Shown: positions 11,700 to 22,630 of the stretch, in pieces
Layout: the number at the start of each line of letters is the position of its first letter
How positions within the stretch are numbered: position 1 is the stretch's first letter
DNA from: Amblyornis subalaris
Lineage: Eukaryota > Chordata > Aves > Passeriformes > Ptilonorhynchidae
Length of the DNA stretch: 64,000 nt
Assembly (NCBI GenBank): GCA_018881555.1
Contig: JACAXG010000107.1
Location: 1,144,406 to 1,208,405, forward strand
Direction: 5' to 3'
Program-made: the position numbers and the translations under genes
Notes under the pieces: model-generated
Told to the model about the DNA's origin: nothing
Databases searched by the model: none
The model's input: the letters and a program-made list of their open reading frames with translations, nothing else

Positions 11700-12165
11700 C
11701 TGTGCGTAACGTAAATTGTCACCCAGACACGAAAGTGAGAGACAGAAACGTGCCAGGCTATTTCACATTCGGATCATACACACCAGAGTCACAAAACCAG
11801 ATTGTTTTGCCCGTAACTGGAAGGCTGAAGAGCAAAATCTCATTAAGATCGGTATATGGAAGGAGGTTTACAAGCCATGCATATCCACGAACAGGTTAGT
11901 TTAAATGCCTGAGAAATAGATGGCTTTTCAAATATGTGGCTGACAGTCCTGGGTTCAGAAATACAAACTCAGATGAACTCAAAACTTGAAACTCAGAAAC
12001 AGATCTGTCTGGAAAATGGTGTTGTGGAGAAAGGAATCTACATTCCGGGAAGCCTTGCTTCTTAAAAATGGTTCTGATCCTCCCATGATTCGGCAACACG
12101 TGTTTATCCCTGGCATTCCGGTGGATTTGGGTCTGATGCGTGTGTTCTCACGCGGCACCTCTGAA
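11700..12165. promoter_or_regulatory. Second CpG-retaining block
   Basis: About 15 CpGs in roughly 460 bases (3 per 100), several inside palindromic hexamers such as CACGTG near 12100. The flanks have close to the depleted background. Open frames of 60-110 codons overlap here on both strands, which usually means low stop density from composition rather than coding. Candidate explanations are a hypomethylated enhancer, a conserved non-coding element or a young unrecognised insertion. Confidence 0.3.
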
Positions 12166-12290
12166 AATCTGACTTGCATGAAGTAATGCTTGCCCAAGGT
12201 ATTTAAAAGATTTGTCAACAGGAGGAATATTACTGCTGAAGGAATATTCAAAAGGCTTAGGCTTTCATGCAGTGGATGCCGTAAAATCAC

Positions 12291-12310
12291 ACTTTCATGC
12301 TCATGAAAGT
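12291..12310. other. Perfect 9-bp inverted repeat with 2-base centre
   Basis: ACTTTCATG is followed after CT by its exact reverse complement CATGAAAGT. It could form a small cruciform or be a dimeric protein site. It lies just downstream of the CpG-retaining block. Nothing else supports a function. Confidence 0.6.
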
Positions 12311-15300
12311 AAAGCACATCTTTCCAGTGGTTTTGTTTTGCAGTAGCAACTAGTTGGTACCGTTTCCTAATTTTGTTTGGTTATAATTGTGTGCTATACA
12401 CATTATTTGCCCCTCTTGCTTTCTAAACCTTCTCAATGCCAGGTGACTTCATATGTGCAGGGGAGAGGAGAGAAATAGAAATTACCCTTGATGTTTGTTG
12501 CCAGCCCTTGGGCTTCTCCTTAAACCTTAAACGGGAGGAAAAAAACCCCGAGACTACTTTTTAATGGCTTTGGTTTTATATTTTGGACTGGTGTTTATTC
12601 AATAATTTATCTGAAAGATGAAGAATTGCCTTATTGAATGAATCTCTAAGCAGTTAATTGTTGGCCTGTATCCTCTGATAAGGCCTTGACTGGATACTGA
12701 AAACAGCATAGATGCATGAATTCGTTTATTTAGTTATTAATTCAAGGTTAGAGCACTAATACAAAAGTCAACACAAGCCATTGCTGTGAAGATATTAAGC
12801 AATCAAAATATTGTGGTTTTATACTGAATCAGTTGCTAATGCACAGCACACAGACAAAACACAGAAGAACAAAAGACAAAAAATCATTCCAAATTAAGTC
12901 CATTTTGCATTAACTTTGTCACATATGAACTCAGGTAGGTTTGAACTTTGCAGTCATTGTAGTGCATTCAAAAAATAATAATGTAAAAATTTTCCATGAC
13001 TTCTATAGAGTCTCTGTTGTAAGTGAACTCTCCAGTGGCCAAAATAATATCTGTAAATGCCCATGCATTTTAACCCAAAATGTGGCAGCCTGGCATGATT
13101 AAAAGCTTTAGATTCTCAAAGAGCAACATGATTAAAGCAGGACTGTAGTCTTGAGTGGCACCTCACTGGTTTCATTTGCCAGTATTGTTATTTTCCAAGG
13201 TAATATTTGATTTACAAGAAAAATGCTTTTAAGTCCCACAGTAAGTCCTACAATGTATCCACAAGTATAAAATCCTCAAATTGCCTTCATTTGTCAAATG
13301 CTAAAGCCCTACCTGAGACTATTCAGTGGCAAAGTAGGAATCTAATGATGTCAGCAGGAAGGAGGGAGGTGAGATTTATAGAGGTTTTAGAGGTGATACC
13401 TCTTGTCTCTCCTCCCTTGTCCCCCTCCTGACTCCCTTTAATTCAGCACTTTGACCACAGTAATGCAGTTAAGCTTCAGTTTATGGCACAGATGCCTCAT
13501 AAGTCCAGTCACCAGGATTTTATTGAAAGCTCTCTCACATTGGTAATTCGAATTGATTTTAAATTCCAAATTATCAGTGAAGGCGTTAAAATACAGAGCT
13601 TTAATGTTAACCCACCTTTCTTCTTATGCTACACTTTCCCTCCCAAAGTGTCAAGTTTTCTCCCTTGCTTATGCTACAGCTGCCTCTATTTGGTTTTATT
13701 TCCTGGCTGTAGCTAGGGTTCAAACACAGAGAATGAGGGCATTTTTGGATGGAAATAATAACGAATGCAACCTGGATTAGAAATAAATTAGAAGTGAATA
13801 TGAAAAACACTTTATGGATAGGTGATTGCCCAAAACAATGTCTTCTATTTTTTTTTACCAAGTATAAATCCAAGTTATCAAATATCATCAGTGAAAAAAC
13901 CTTAGGTGGTCATTCACGGGCTGTGGTCATGGAACTATCTTAGTGCATGACCATTTTAGTCAGTGCTGTCCAAGAGCTATGGACTGCCAGGTACAAACAT
14001 CTGATTGTTCTAAATAAGCCAAGCGTCGTTTTTAGCAGTTAACTTCATTTTGTAAACATCCTAGCTCAAGTACAGTCAAGGTTTTGTCTACCATTTGTTT
14101 CAAGAATCTGGATCAGATCCTTAAATCAGAGCCAAATGTGAATAAAAGCAGTAAATTCTTTGGCAATAAATCCCCAGTAATCTGCATTACTCAAAGACGG
14201 GACCTGCTGGAACATCTTCATAACATTCTTTTTGCTTCCTTCTCCTCATGTGCAACATATTGCAGTAATCAATTAACATGATGGAATATTCCTACACTGA
14301 AACCTTCTTGTAACTCCCATATGGTCAGAATTTAATCTTAATAGCTCCAATTTCTTTTTTTTCTTTTAGAAGCTGAACTCATCCTGTGCATTAGTGATGA
14401 TGGAAAAATAAGCTTTCAGAGTGATTTCNTGATTCTCAACCTGTTGGTATTGGGTCTGAATGTTTTGGAGAAGTCTGATATTCAGAGAGGACTGAGCATT
14501 GTTTATCTGCCTGTAAACCACCAAAGTGGACAAGCAGAAATGGAGGTGCCCAGTTCCATCTCTTGCCTGTGAAAAGGTGGGCCTTATTGTACCTCTTTAG
14601 AGCAAACACACGAGCAAAGTTGTTAATCTCTTGATCTTGTTTAAATAATTCATCACCGCCCCTCTCAATACATCTTTTATTTGCCTTTGTAACCTGAAAG
14701 ACTGATTCCACCATAACAAAGTAGGAAATTCTGTCTTATANCCTGAGTAATACCGAATAGACCTTGATTCATATAAAGACAGGACAGTAGCTGATCTTGT
14801 GCCTCTTTCTGATTTTAGGGGTTCTCTAGAAGGGATTAGAAGTGTTGGAGAAAGTCATAATTGGAAGCTTAAGTGCATTCATAACGATTATAGAGCTGAA
14901 GCAACCAAAAAATTCCCAGAGGACCTAGAGGTCCACAACTCTTCAACCAGTAACATCAAACCTCCCTGACCAGATTCCAGGAAAATTCTCCTTGCCATTA
15001 CTTCCTCTGAAAGAGTTGTAGAAACGGAATTTCATGTACTTAGTATACAATAGTCTTGTAATAAAATTTATTACAAACCAATTCAGATTTTTTTTTGCAA
15101 GCATAATATCAAATTGGCCTTCAGTGTTCTTTAGGTTTTTCCCATTTTGGACAAGAAAATATAATACAATCCATACTGTTCTGTCTAAATAGACGTGGGG
15201 AGGTGGAGATATTGCTCAGTCCATGTATATTCCAGCAGAGGGTGGCAGTANACTACCACGCTCCCACAGTAGAGGAAAAGTTGTACAGTAATGTTTATGC

Positions 15301-17984
15301 CTTCTGTCTTCAAGGGAAGAATACATCCTGCAGATGAATATGTTTTGGGAGTGAGATGGGAATTGGACTGGGAAAGTAATCCCCAAATCACTTCAGTGAC
15401 CTTGCTCAATCCACTCAATCTCCATCTCTCTTTCATCTGAAATATTTTTCTTCCGTAATTACCATCAGCTGATGACTACAAACCATTATGAAACTCCAGA
15501 GGATAATCGTCTATGAGAATGAATATGGATATCTGAAAACGGGAATCTCTCCTGATTAACTAATAATACCAGAACCATTAACTCCATCACTAACAGCAGA
15601 ACAGTCACCAGCAGTGTTATGCAGGATAAACTCGACAAGACAAAAAGAGACACACTGTGGCAGGAAGCATTTGCATGGCACTATGAATGCCATATGTCTC
15701 CTTCCTTTCCTCAGTCCAGTTTTGCTACTTTGCTAGCAGAGTATTCTTCAACATTTGAAAAATCTTGTCATCTCTTCAGTAGAATGTGGTTTTCTCTGAT
15801 ACTTTCTTAGACNTCCCTTTGTCTCCTGGTTTTGGTTTTTATTTTCGTCCATCCCTTTTTTATGTATTTTTTTTTTTTTTTTTTAAGTAGAAAGCAATTG
15901 GGAAATTGTACGTAGGCCAGCAAAAGAGGCAGGGTGTATTTTTTTCCCTTTGGAAAATTCTTCTGGTTGACAGAAAAAGTAGCAACTGGTACAGCCTACT
16001 TTAAATTACTGCAGTGAAAATACTTTAACACATTGTCAAACTTCAGACCTTTGTGATTGGAGTATATATATTTTTCGGATGTGAAGAAATATTTCAGTGT
16101 AAGAAGAAAGCAATGCCTAATAGGAAGGAATACTCCTTCATTATGCAAATAATGAAAAATTATTTGTATACAGAGCATGATTTCTTTAATGCGCTTTTAT
16201 TTCCCCTCAAGAATTCAAACCAGAGGATTATGCAGGTCAAGAAGAACTTGAAGAACAAAAGCCATTCATGATCAAGCTCTCAATATGGACTTACATTGGT
16301 AAAAACATTTGAATAACATTTTTNTAATAGTAATCTAAGTAGCTTATGTTAACTTCTCTAGTAACCAAAGCCAAGAATAATTCTCATGCGTTCTTTCAGA
16401 AGACATTCATTATTTAAATATGTAAAATATGGAAGCAGCGTTCTGGAACTTCTTTTTATTAAGAGGAAAGAAGCTGGAAGTGATGCCAGGAACTTTAGGT
16501 GAGGAATGACATGCCCCTTCTCAAAAATAAGAGATTTTTTCAAAGAATTAAGGGAATTAAACATTTTCAGTGCGAACTGTTGTCAATAATAATTCCTTAC
16601 CTTAANCTACCCTAGNAGTTTTCAAATTGAGACACTTAACAGAAACCTTCTCACCTGTGAGTAGCTTTCTCTATAAAATCTTGTAACATCCCCAGCTATT
16701 CCTACAGGAGGTGACATGCTTTTCAGCAGAGTTTTTAACTAGCATTTAACCAGCATGAAGTGATGAAATATGGAAAAAAATAAATAGCCGGGCTGATCAG
16801 AAGCTCCAAAACATTGCCTGGTTATCATTAAGATTATTTTATGCATCAGTTTAGCATGAATACAATTCCCACAGTTAGGAAGACAGCTGTCCTTAAAAGT
16901 CCCTCCAAATGTTTGATTGGTTTTGTAGGGACTGTGGGATAAAATGCATCTACCACTGAGCTTGCAGTTAGCAAAGAGAGCTGACTTCCCTGGTGGGAGT
17001 GGAAAGCTAGATCCTTCTTTTGGGAGAGGGGAGTCGAAGGTGGCACCTACATGAGAGGTTTTGCAGGACACAAGTGGAACAGAGGGGATAACATTTGTAA
17101 GATGCAGTCAGTAGTGGCAGGATGATATTTTTATATCTATTGTGATGTTAGAAATGTATAAGGATCTTAGAGGGAGGGGGGAACAGGGTTGGCAGTGCTG
17201 GTGTGCTGGAGTCCTGAATGGCCCCCCTGCCCCCTCTACACTATTGATTCTTTCCTGGTTAATGGAGAACTTTGTAGCAAAATTTTATTAAAGAATTAAC
17301 TGGACTATGGGAGAAAAAGGAATGGTTTAGAACCTTCATTTTAATGAAATAAAATAACTGCGAAAGACTGAGAGTTTCTTGAGAAGAACCAGCTTCTCTC
17401 AGAGCAGCATAGATTTAAAATCTGTTTCACCGATATAACTTGGAAAATCCGTGATTGAAAACTCTAGCCTTGAGAAGTTACAATATATCACAAGAAAAAG
17501 GTGAGTCAACGTGTAATGTTTCAATTATAGGGTTCTCCAGAGTACACAGATGGTGTAATATGTAAGGTCATGGTCTTTCCATCAGCAGTATCCTTGATAT
17601 TTCTGCAGTTGCTACGAATGGGAAACAATAATATTTATGATTGTTAAAAGATCAAAGTTCAGAGGAGATCAATGTAATGTTCTGAAAGGTAAACAGATAA
17701 AGATTTGTTATGTAATGAGTTCATATGGTATTTATACTGGCTGGGCTCTNTCTGTGTGGTGGTTGTCCAGGCTGTGGGGATGATCAATATATGCAATACT
17801 GGGTAGCAGTGACATTTAGTATACCTCTCCCTCCCCATCCAATGACATTATTATTTCAAACAAGTGGTTTTAAACCCAGAAATTCCTTTTTTTTCTTCAT
17901 TCTTGAATGGCTTGTGATAGATCAACACATTGAATAAGTTCCCAGTATGGACACCCACCAATCTTGTTAGATTAAGCCCTGAAC
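12311..17984. other. Gene-free stretch, nothing recognised
   Basis: No interspersed repeat or gene identified over 5.6 kb. An 18-base T run lies at 15867-15884. Minus-strand open frames at 14714-14436 (92 codons) and 17071-16739 (110 codons) show no family motif. A strong isolated donor (AAAAAG|GTGAGT, about 17495) has no open frame behind it. Confidence 0.45.
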
Positions 17985-18175
17985 TGGGAGTTTGTGGAGC
18001 TAATTCTACTCCCAGCTTTGTCATCATCTTTGCTTGTTAGGCTATTCCCCTCATCTTTCCACATCTGTATTCCATCTCCACAGCTTTTATTCCCCTCTTT
18101 GCTTTGTCTGTTTAGACTAAGTTCCTACAGGCTTGAACTAGCTCTTGTTCAGAGCCCTGACAGGAAATTTCCATT
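17985..18175 (+). mobile_element. Ancient MIR-like SINE with L2-type tail
   Basis: The order of landmarks follows the amniote MIR-like SINE seen in turtles and crocodilians. First comes an AATTCTACTCCCAGCTTTGTCA core (compare AATTCCCAGCTCTGCCA). Then TTCCCCTCATCTTTCCACATCTGTA (split here as TTCCCCTCATC and CACATCTGTA), and CTTTGTCTGTTTAGACTAAG, corresponding to the TGTCTATTTAGACTGTAAG tail region. The tRNA-derived head is not clear. Identification is from memory of the family and the copy is heavily diverged. Confidence 0.55.
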
Positions 18176-20450
18176 AGAAATTAAAAATGATTGTAAGTTC
18201 AGGTGATTCCTTGATTTCTTCAGCACATATGCGTCCATTAGTAACAACAAGCTGACCTACACAGTGTAGTAACTAATGTGAAATGTATTAGTGATGTGAC
18301 AGAATTTTTTCTGGCGCAAAACATATTCAAGAGTGGACTGTGCTCCAGAGGAATAGGAATGTGACTTTTAAGGGCCCTGCAGCAAAAGAATTGCCTAGAG
18401 AAAACATCTGCTGGACTAGAAAGGTGGGAACAAACCGAGGATGGAAGTTCTGGGGAATCTTCGTTTTCCATTCCTATCTCAGATTTCTTTATTTCCTAAG
18501 CATTGAGGAAATTCCAGACGGAAAATAGTAGCAAAAGTGGCATTGAAGGAGCACAGGCTCACTTCAGGCATAAGCAACTCAACAAGGAGCTCTGTACTGG
18601 TGGTTCAGTCAATGAGTCTGCAGCTCCCTTGCCTAAGNGATGTTCATTCCAAGCAGGAGGGACTCAGAGTGTCCATGACTATCCATCCACCACGGTGATC
18701 TATTTTGTCTTCTTTCTCTGAGCTCTTCTGGATCTGTTAGCTCTGATTTTGAACTGGCAAATTCTCTAAAGTGCCACCCTCTACTTTCTTGTTGGTGCTT
18801 CTGTAGCAGAAATCTGGAATGTGACTGCTCCATTTCTTTACTGGACACGACACACGGATATGCTACCCAGGAGGTTTGTAGTGGAACATGAAACAACTTC
18901 AAGGAAAACCACAATGGCNTTTCAGTTCTTTCATTTTCAAAATGGTAAATACTAGACAAAGAGGATTTTCAAACGACCCATAGCTAATCTATTCCTAGCA
19001 AATGTAGTTGGCACATTATTTTGAGGATATTTTCAATGTATTCAGATACAACATTTATCACTGAGGTTTCTCATTGAACCCACACACCNGATATGGGTTA
19101 TTACGGAAGGAGCCTTATCTTTTTCATTTCCTGATCTTGTGCCTTAAAATTCCTAACCGTAGTGTAGTATTAATGCAGTTATTTTTTGCATTTTAATATT
19201 TTATCTGAATTTAAAATGCGGATCAATAAATTACTGGGATTTATACAGTAAACTAATAGTATTGACAGACCCAGTGTGCAGATTCAGTGTCCTTTCACCA
19301 CTAAGGCAAACTTTACTGAGTTAGCAAAGGAGAGTTGCTTTTAATCACCTGTTGAAAGCCAGGAGAGTATTCTGAGAGTTAATTGCTATTATATCATGAT
19401 TCAGGACAAAGGAAAAAACCCAGCATTATTTTGTAATCATTGATCTTCTATATCACTGAATCCAAAACATTCTTAATTAGGCAGAAAACTAGACATGGTT
19501 ATTACAACTGTGTGGCACTATCAGATTTTGCAGCTACTCTTCCCGTGCCTTGCCTGTTGCAGAAGGGGAGCAAGCTCTTTTGTTCAATGAAAAATGCCCA
19601 TCAAAACTCAGAGAAAGCCAATAGAGATGGTGTTGTCCAACTTTATCTACCTGTCATTAAGATTTTTGAAAAGAGACAAAAATGCTGAATTCCCTTTGAC
19701 ATATTCTAAATCATTACTGATTTGTTGACACTCGCACGGTTGCTTTGGTGGCAATAGAAGAAAATTTTCAAAGTGCTTGTCAGACAAGAGGAAGATGTAT
19801 TTGTGAGTGGAAAAGACAAAAGGGAAAATAGATTTACAGAATATACAGAAAGTTGCTTTCATTTATTTTTTCCCCTTTGTGTGTTGCTTTTTAACTAAAG
19901 AAATGCCACGTGCATTAAAGAAATGCAGGAGCCAAATACAAGCAATCTGCTCATAAAATTCCATTTTTTATATTTCTGTTTCAAGAACACCTTCCTCATC
20001 ACAGGAGTGTTAATTTCATCTGGTTGACAGCTGTGGAAATAACCTACATGTTTAGGCAGTGAAAACAGAGATAGGAACATCCACACAATGAAATCTATTT
20101 TCTATTTGAATCTAAAATCTAAGTGCTGTCCCTTTAAAGGAGACCTTGCTATCTTGATAAAGAAAACTAATGAGGTGGCCTTTCTAGGGCTAGTCACATA
20201 ATAGCCACGGTGACAAGGACCTCTATCATGGAATAAAGCAGAAGATAAATGAGATTTTTCTAATATCCATTTCACCCATTGTTCACAAGTGTCATGCGAT
20301 ACAGCTNCTATTTATCATGAGATAGTAGATACTGGGCACTATTTTGTAAAGGAAGCCTAAATTGCAACATTGTGTTATTAACAGCCTGTAAATACTCTTT
20401 ACTCTTTCCTGTTCTTTGTGCAACTGTGCCNAAAACAAGGGGGTTTTGTT
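18176..20450. other. Gene-free stretch
   Basis: No repeat family recognised. A 108-codon minus-strand open frame (18959-18633) is charged but overlaps an open plus frame and has no motif. No convincing splice pair was seen. Confidence 0.4.
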
Positions 20451-20480
20451 TTATTGTTATTATTATTATTTATTTATATA
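20451..20480. repeat. Short TTA/TTTA microsatellite
   Basis: TTATTG followed by four TTA-type units and two TTTA units. Short and imperfect. Confidence 0.7.
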
Positions 20481-20645
20481 ATGGACCTAAAGGACANTAC
20501 TTATACTGGATGTCTACACAGCTTTTAACAATAAAATGAGAATACATATTTCAATCAGCTAGTCTGAAAACTAGTCCCCCCTGCCCCAAGCAGAAGGGTA
20601 TTTCACCCAGACCTCCTTTTCCTAGCTCTCCAGATTTCTTTCCCA

Positions 20646-21345
20646 GAATCACAGAACCACAGAATGGGTCAGGTTGGAAGGGACTACAGTGGCTCACCTG
20701 GTCCAACCTCTCTGCTCATAGGANGTCATTGCAGAGCACATGGCACAGGATTGTGTCCAGACAGTTTTGGAANATCTCCAGTGAGGAAGACTCCACACCC
20801 TCTCTGGACAATCTGTTCCATTGCACAGTCACNGCACAGGAAAGAATTTCTTCCTCATGTCCAGGTGGAACTTCCTGGGCATCAGTTTCTGCCCTTTGTC
20901 TCTTGTCCCATTGCTGGGCACCACCAAGCAAAGCCTGGTCCATGGTCTGACCCCTCCCTGCAGACACTGACACTGGTGAGGTTCCCTCTCAGTTGCCGCT
21001 TCACGAGCTTGAGGAGTCCCAGCTCCCTCAGCCTTTCCTCATAAGAGAGACGTTTCAGTCCCTTCATCATCTTTGTCACCCTCCACTGGACCCGCTCCAG
21101 GAGCTCCGTGTCTCTCTTGTCCCGAGGAGCCCAGAACTGGACACAGCTCTCCAGATGTGCCTCACTGGGGTTGAGCTGAGGGGCAGAATCACCTCCCTCA
21201 ACCTTCTGGCACTGNTCTTCCTAATGCACCTCAGGATCTCATTGGCCTTCTTGGCTACAAGGGCTCCTGAACAGCTGGTTGCCACCAGGACCTCCAGATC
21301 AGCCCCCAGCCTGTACTGGTGGCCACCTGGAGTTCCTGGCTGAGA
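20646..21345 (-). mobile_element. CR1 LINE, longest copy (about 700 bp)
   Basis: Reverse-complement CR1 starts at its 3' end (CAGAATCACAGAACCACAGA) and runs on through the CTGTTCCATTGCACAGTC and GAAAGAATTTCTTCCTCATG blocks, CCTCAGCCTTTCCTCATAAG, CACTGGACCCGCTCCAGGAG and TGGGGTTGAGCTGAGGGGCA. It then reaches the region that marks the end of the reverse-transcriptase ORF. Near the inner end a segment seems deleted: GACCTCCAGATCAGCCCCCA joins two parts that are normally separated. No intact reverse-transcriptase frame remains. At least three undetermined bases fall inside it. Confidence 0.93.
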
Positions 21346-22502
21346 TCCAGTGACCTACTATGTTTATATGACCTCCAAGACCTAAACATTCACAGATAAT
21401 GTGAAATCCCATGCAAATCAAGTACTTGATATTCAGTCTGTTGCAATTCAGACANATCAACAGCCTGAAACTGGGAGCCAGAAGTCTGAGTGGCCCAANC
21501 TTAGCTTAGTCTGTGGGAGTGAAGGATCTATACTGATAGTTCAGTATCAATGATGTTATTTAGATATTGATCATTTGAACAGAATGGGGCTTGGCAGTAA
21601 TAACGAAACCCACCACATTTACATTTTACATCTGGAGAGCAGAACCAGGGAATGAAATGCGGAGGAAAAGAAATTACNAAACCAGGGATGCAGGGAGAAA
21701 GAGATGGTGAGGTGGAAGAGTAACCAAGAGGAAAGGTGTGTGATGTGGTTATAACAGCAGTTAAATGTGCAATTGCTATGTTTAACATCCCTTGGTCAGA
21801 GTGACAGTGGAAGGAAGCTGCTGTGCAAAACAGGGATGATTTATACCTCAACCCACCAACCCAATTTCAAAATTTGATCCTCCTTCTCATCTGAATGGCC
21901 CTGCTTTGTCCCTGGGACTTTTCCAAACACCTGGCACCTTGCAGCAAGCACTGAGTTTCTTTCTTTTCACTTTCCATTCGAATAAATGGCTGGAAAAGCT
22001 GTGTAAGATTTTGATTGCTGTTTCAAAGGATGGAAGGATCTGTATAATTTACAACCTGTGCAGCTTTACTCCTCTCTGGTCACCTCTGGGGTGTCAGGCA
22101 GGCCAGCAAACTATCAGCAAACAGTTTTCTGCATTTTGAGAGGAAGGGAAAAATTCTAGCCNTGGATATTGGCACAAATCCACTCTCTCATGAAAACTCT
22201 CACTAAATCTTTAATGTCCGGGGAGAACACCTAAAAAAGCCAATGCTTAAAACACTGACTTGCAAATTGGATCCTCAATTTAGCTATAAATTTCCATTGT
22301 GACCAAAGGAATTGTGCATGATTTGTGAGTCTCTGCTTCTCTAGAAAGAGGACAAAGCTTTCTGTTTCTGTTTGAAGCTGCAAGCTCTTGGCAGTTAGGG
22401 GTGGAAAATATTTTGCCCAAATAAAACACTTATAAAGATAATAGCAATAGCTGTCTCTCAGGCAATGCTTTTCATCTGCAGATATTAATGTAGTCTGCAA
22501 AG
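21346..22502. other. Gene-free stretch
   Basis: No gene or repeat recognised. The 107-codon minus frame (21851-21528) has no family features. Confidence 0.4.
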
Positions 22503-22630
22503 TATCATTATTTTAATTTATAAAAGCAGAAACTGAGGCACAGGAAGGGGAAATTACATGTCCAAGGTCATGACAGGAACATCAGTCTGATCTCCCAAGT
22601 CCCTCATTTCTGTGCTTTACTGTGTCCCTC
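22503..22630 (-). mobile_element. MIR SINE remnant
   Basis: GCAGAAACTGAGGCACAGGA followed by ACATGTCCAAGGTCATGACAGG and CAGTCTGATCTCCCAAGTCC matches the reverse complement of the MIR core in the right order (GAAACTGAGGCACAGAG, CCAAGGTCACACAG, the bipartite promoter region). It ends near TGTGCTTTACTGTG, compared with the MIR head. Spacing is close to the consensus over about 120 bases. It is one of the clearest pre-avian repeats in the window. Confidence 0.75.

Noticed and set aside
16640..16700. Possible MIR core (CACTTAACAGAAACCTTCTC)
   Set aside because: Only one short block matches, and the following blocks are absent.
16739..17071. 110-codon minus-strand frame
   Set aside because: No family motif, and a second frame on the same strand is also open over the same bases.
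20664..21343. Several open frames on both strands
   Set aside because: They lie inside the CR1 copy in its untranslated or decayed region, in frames unrelated to the reverse transcriptase.
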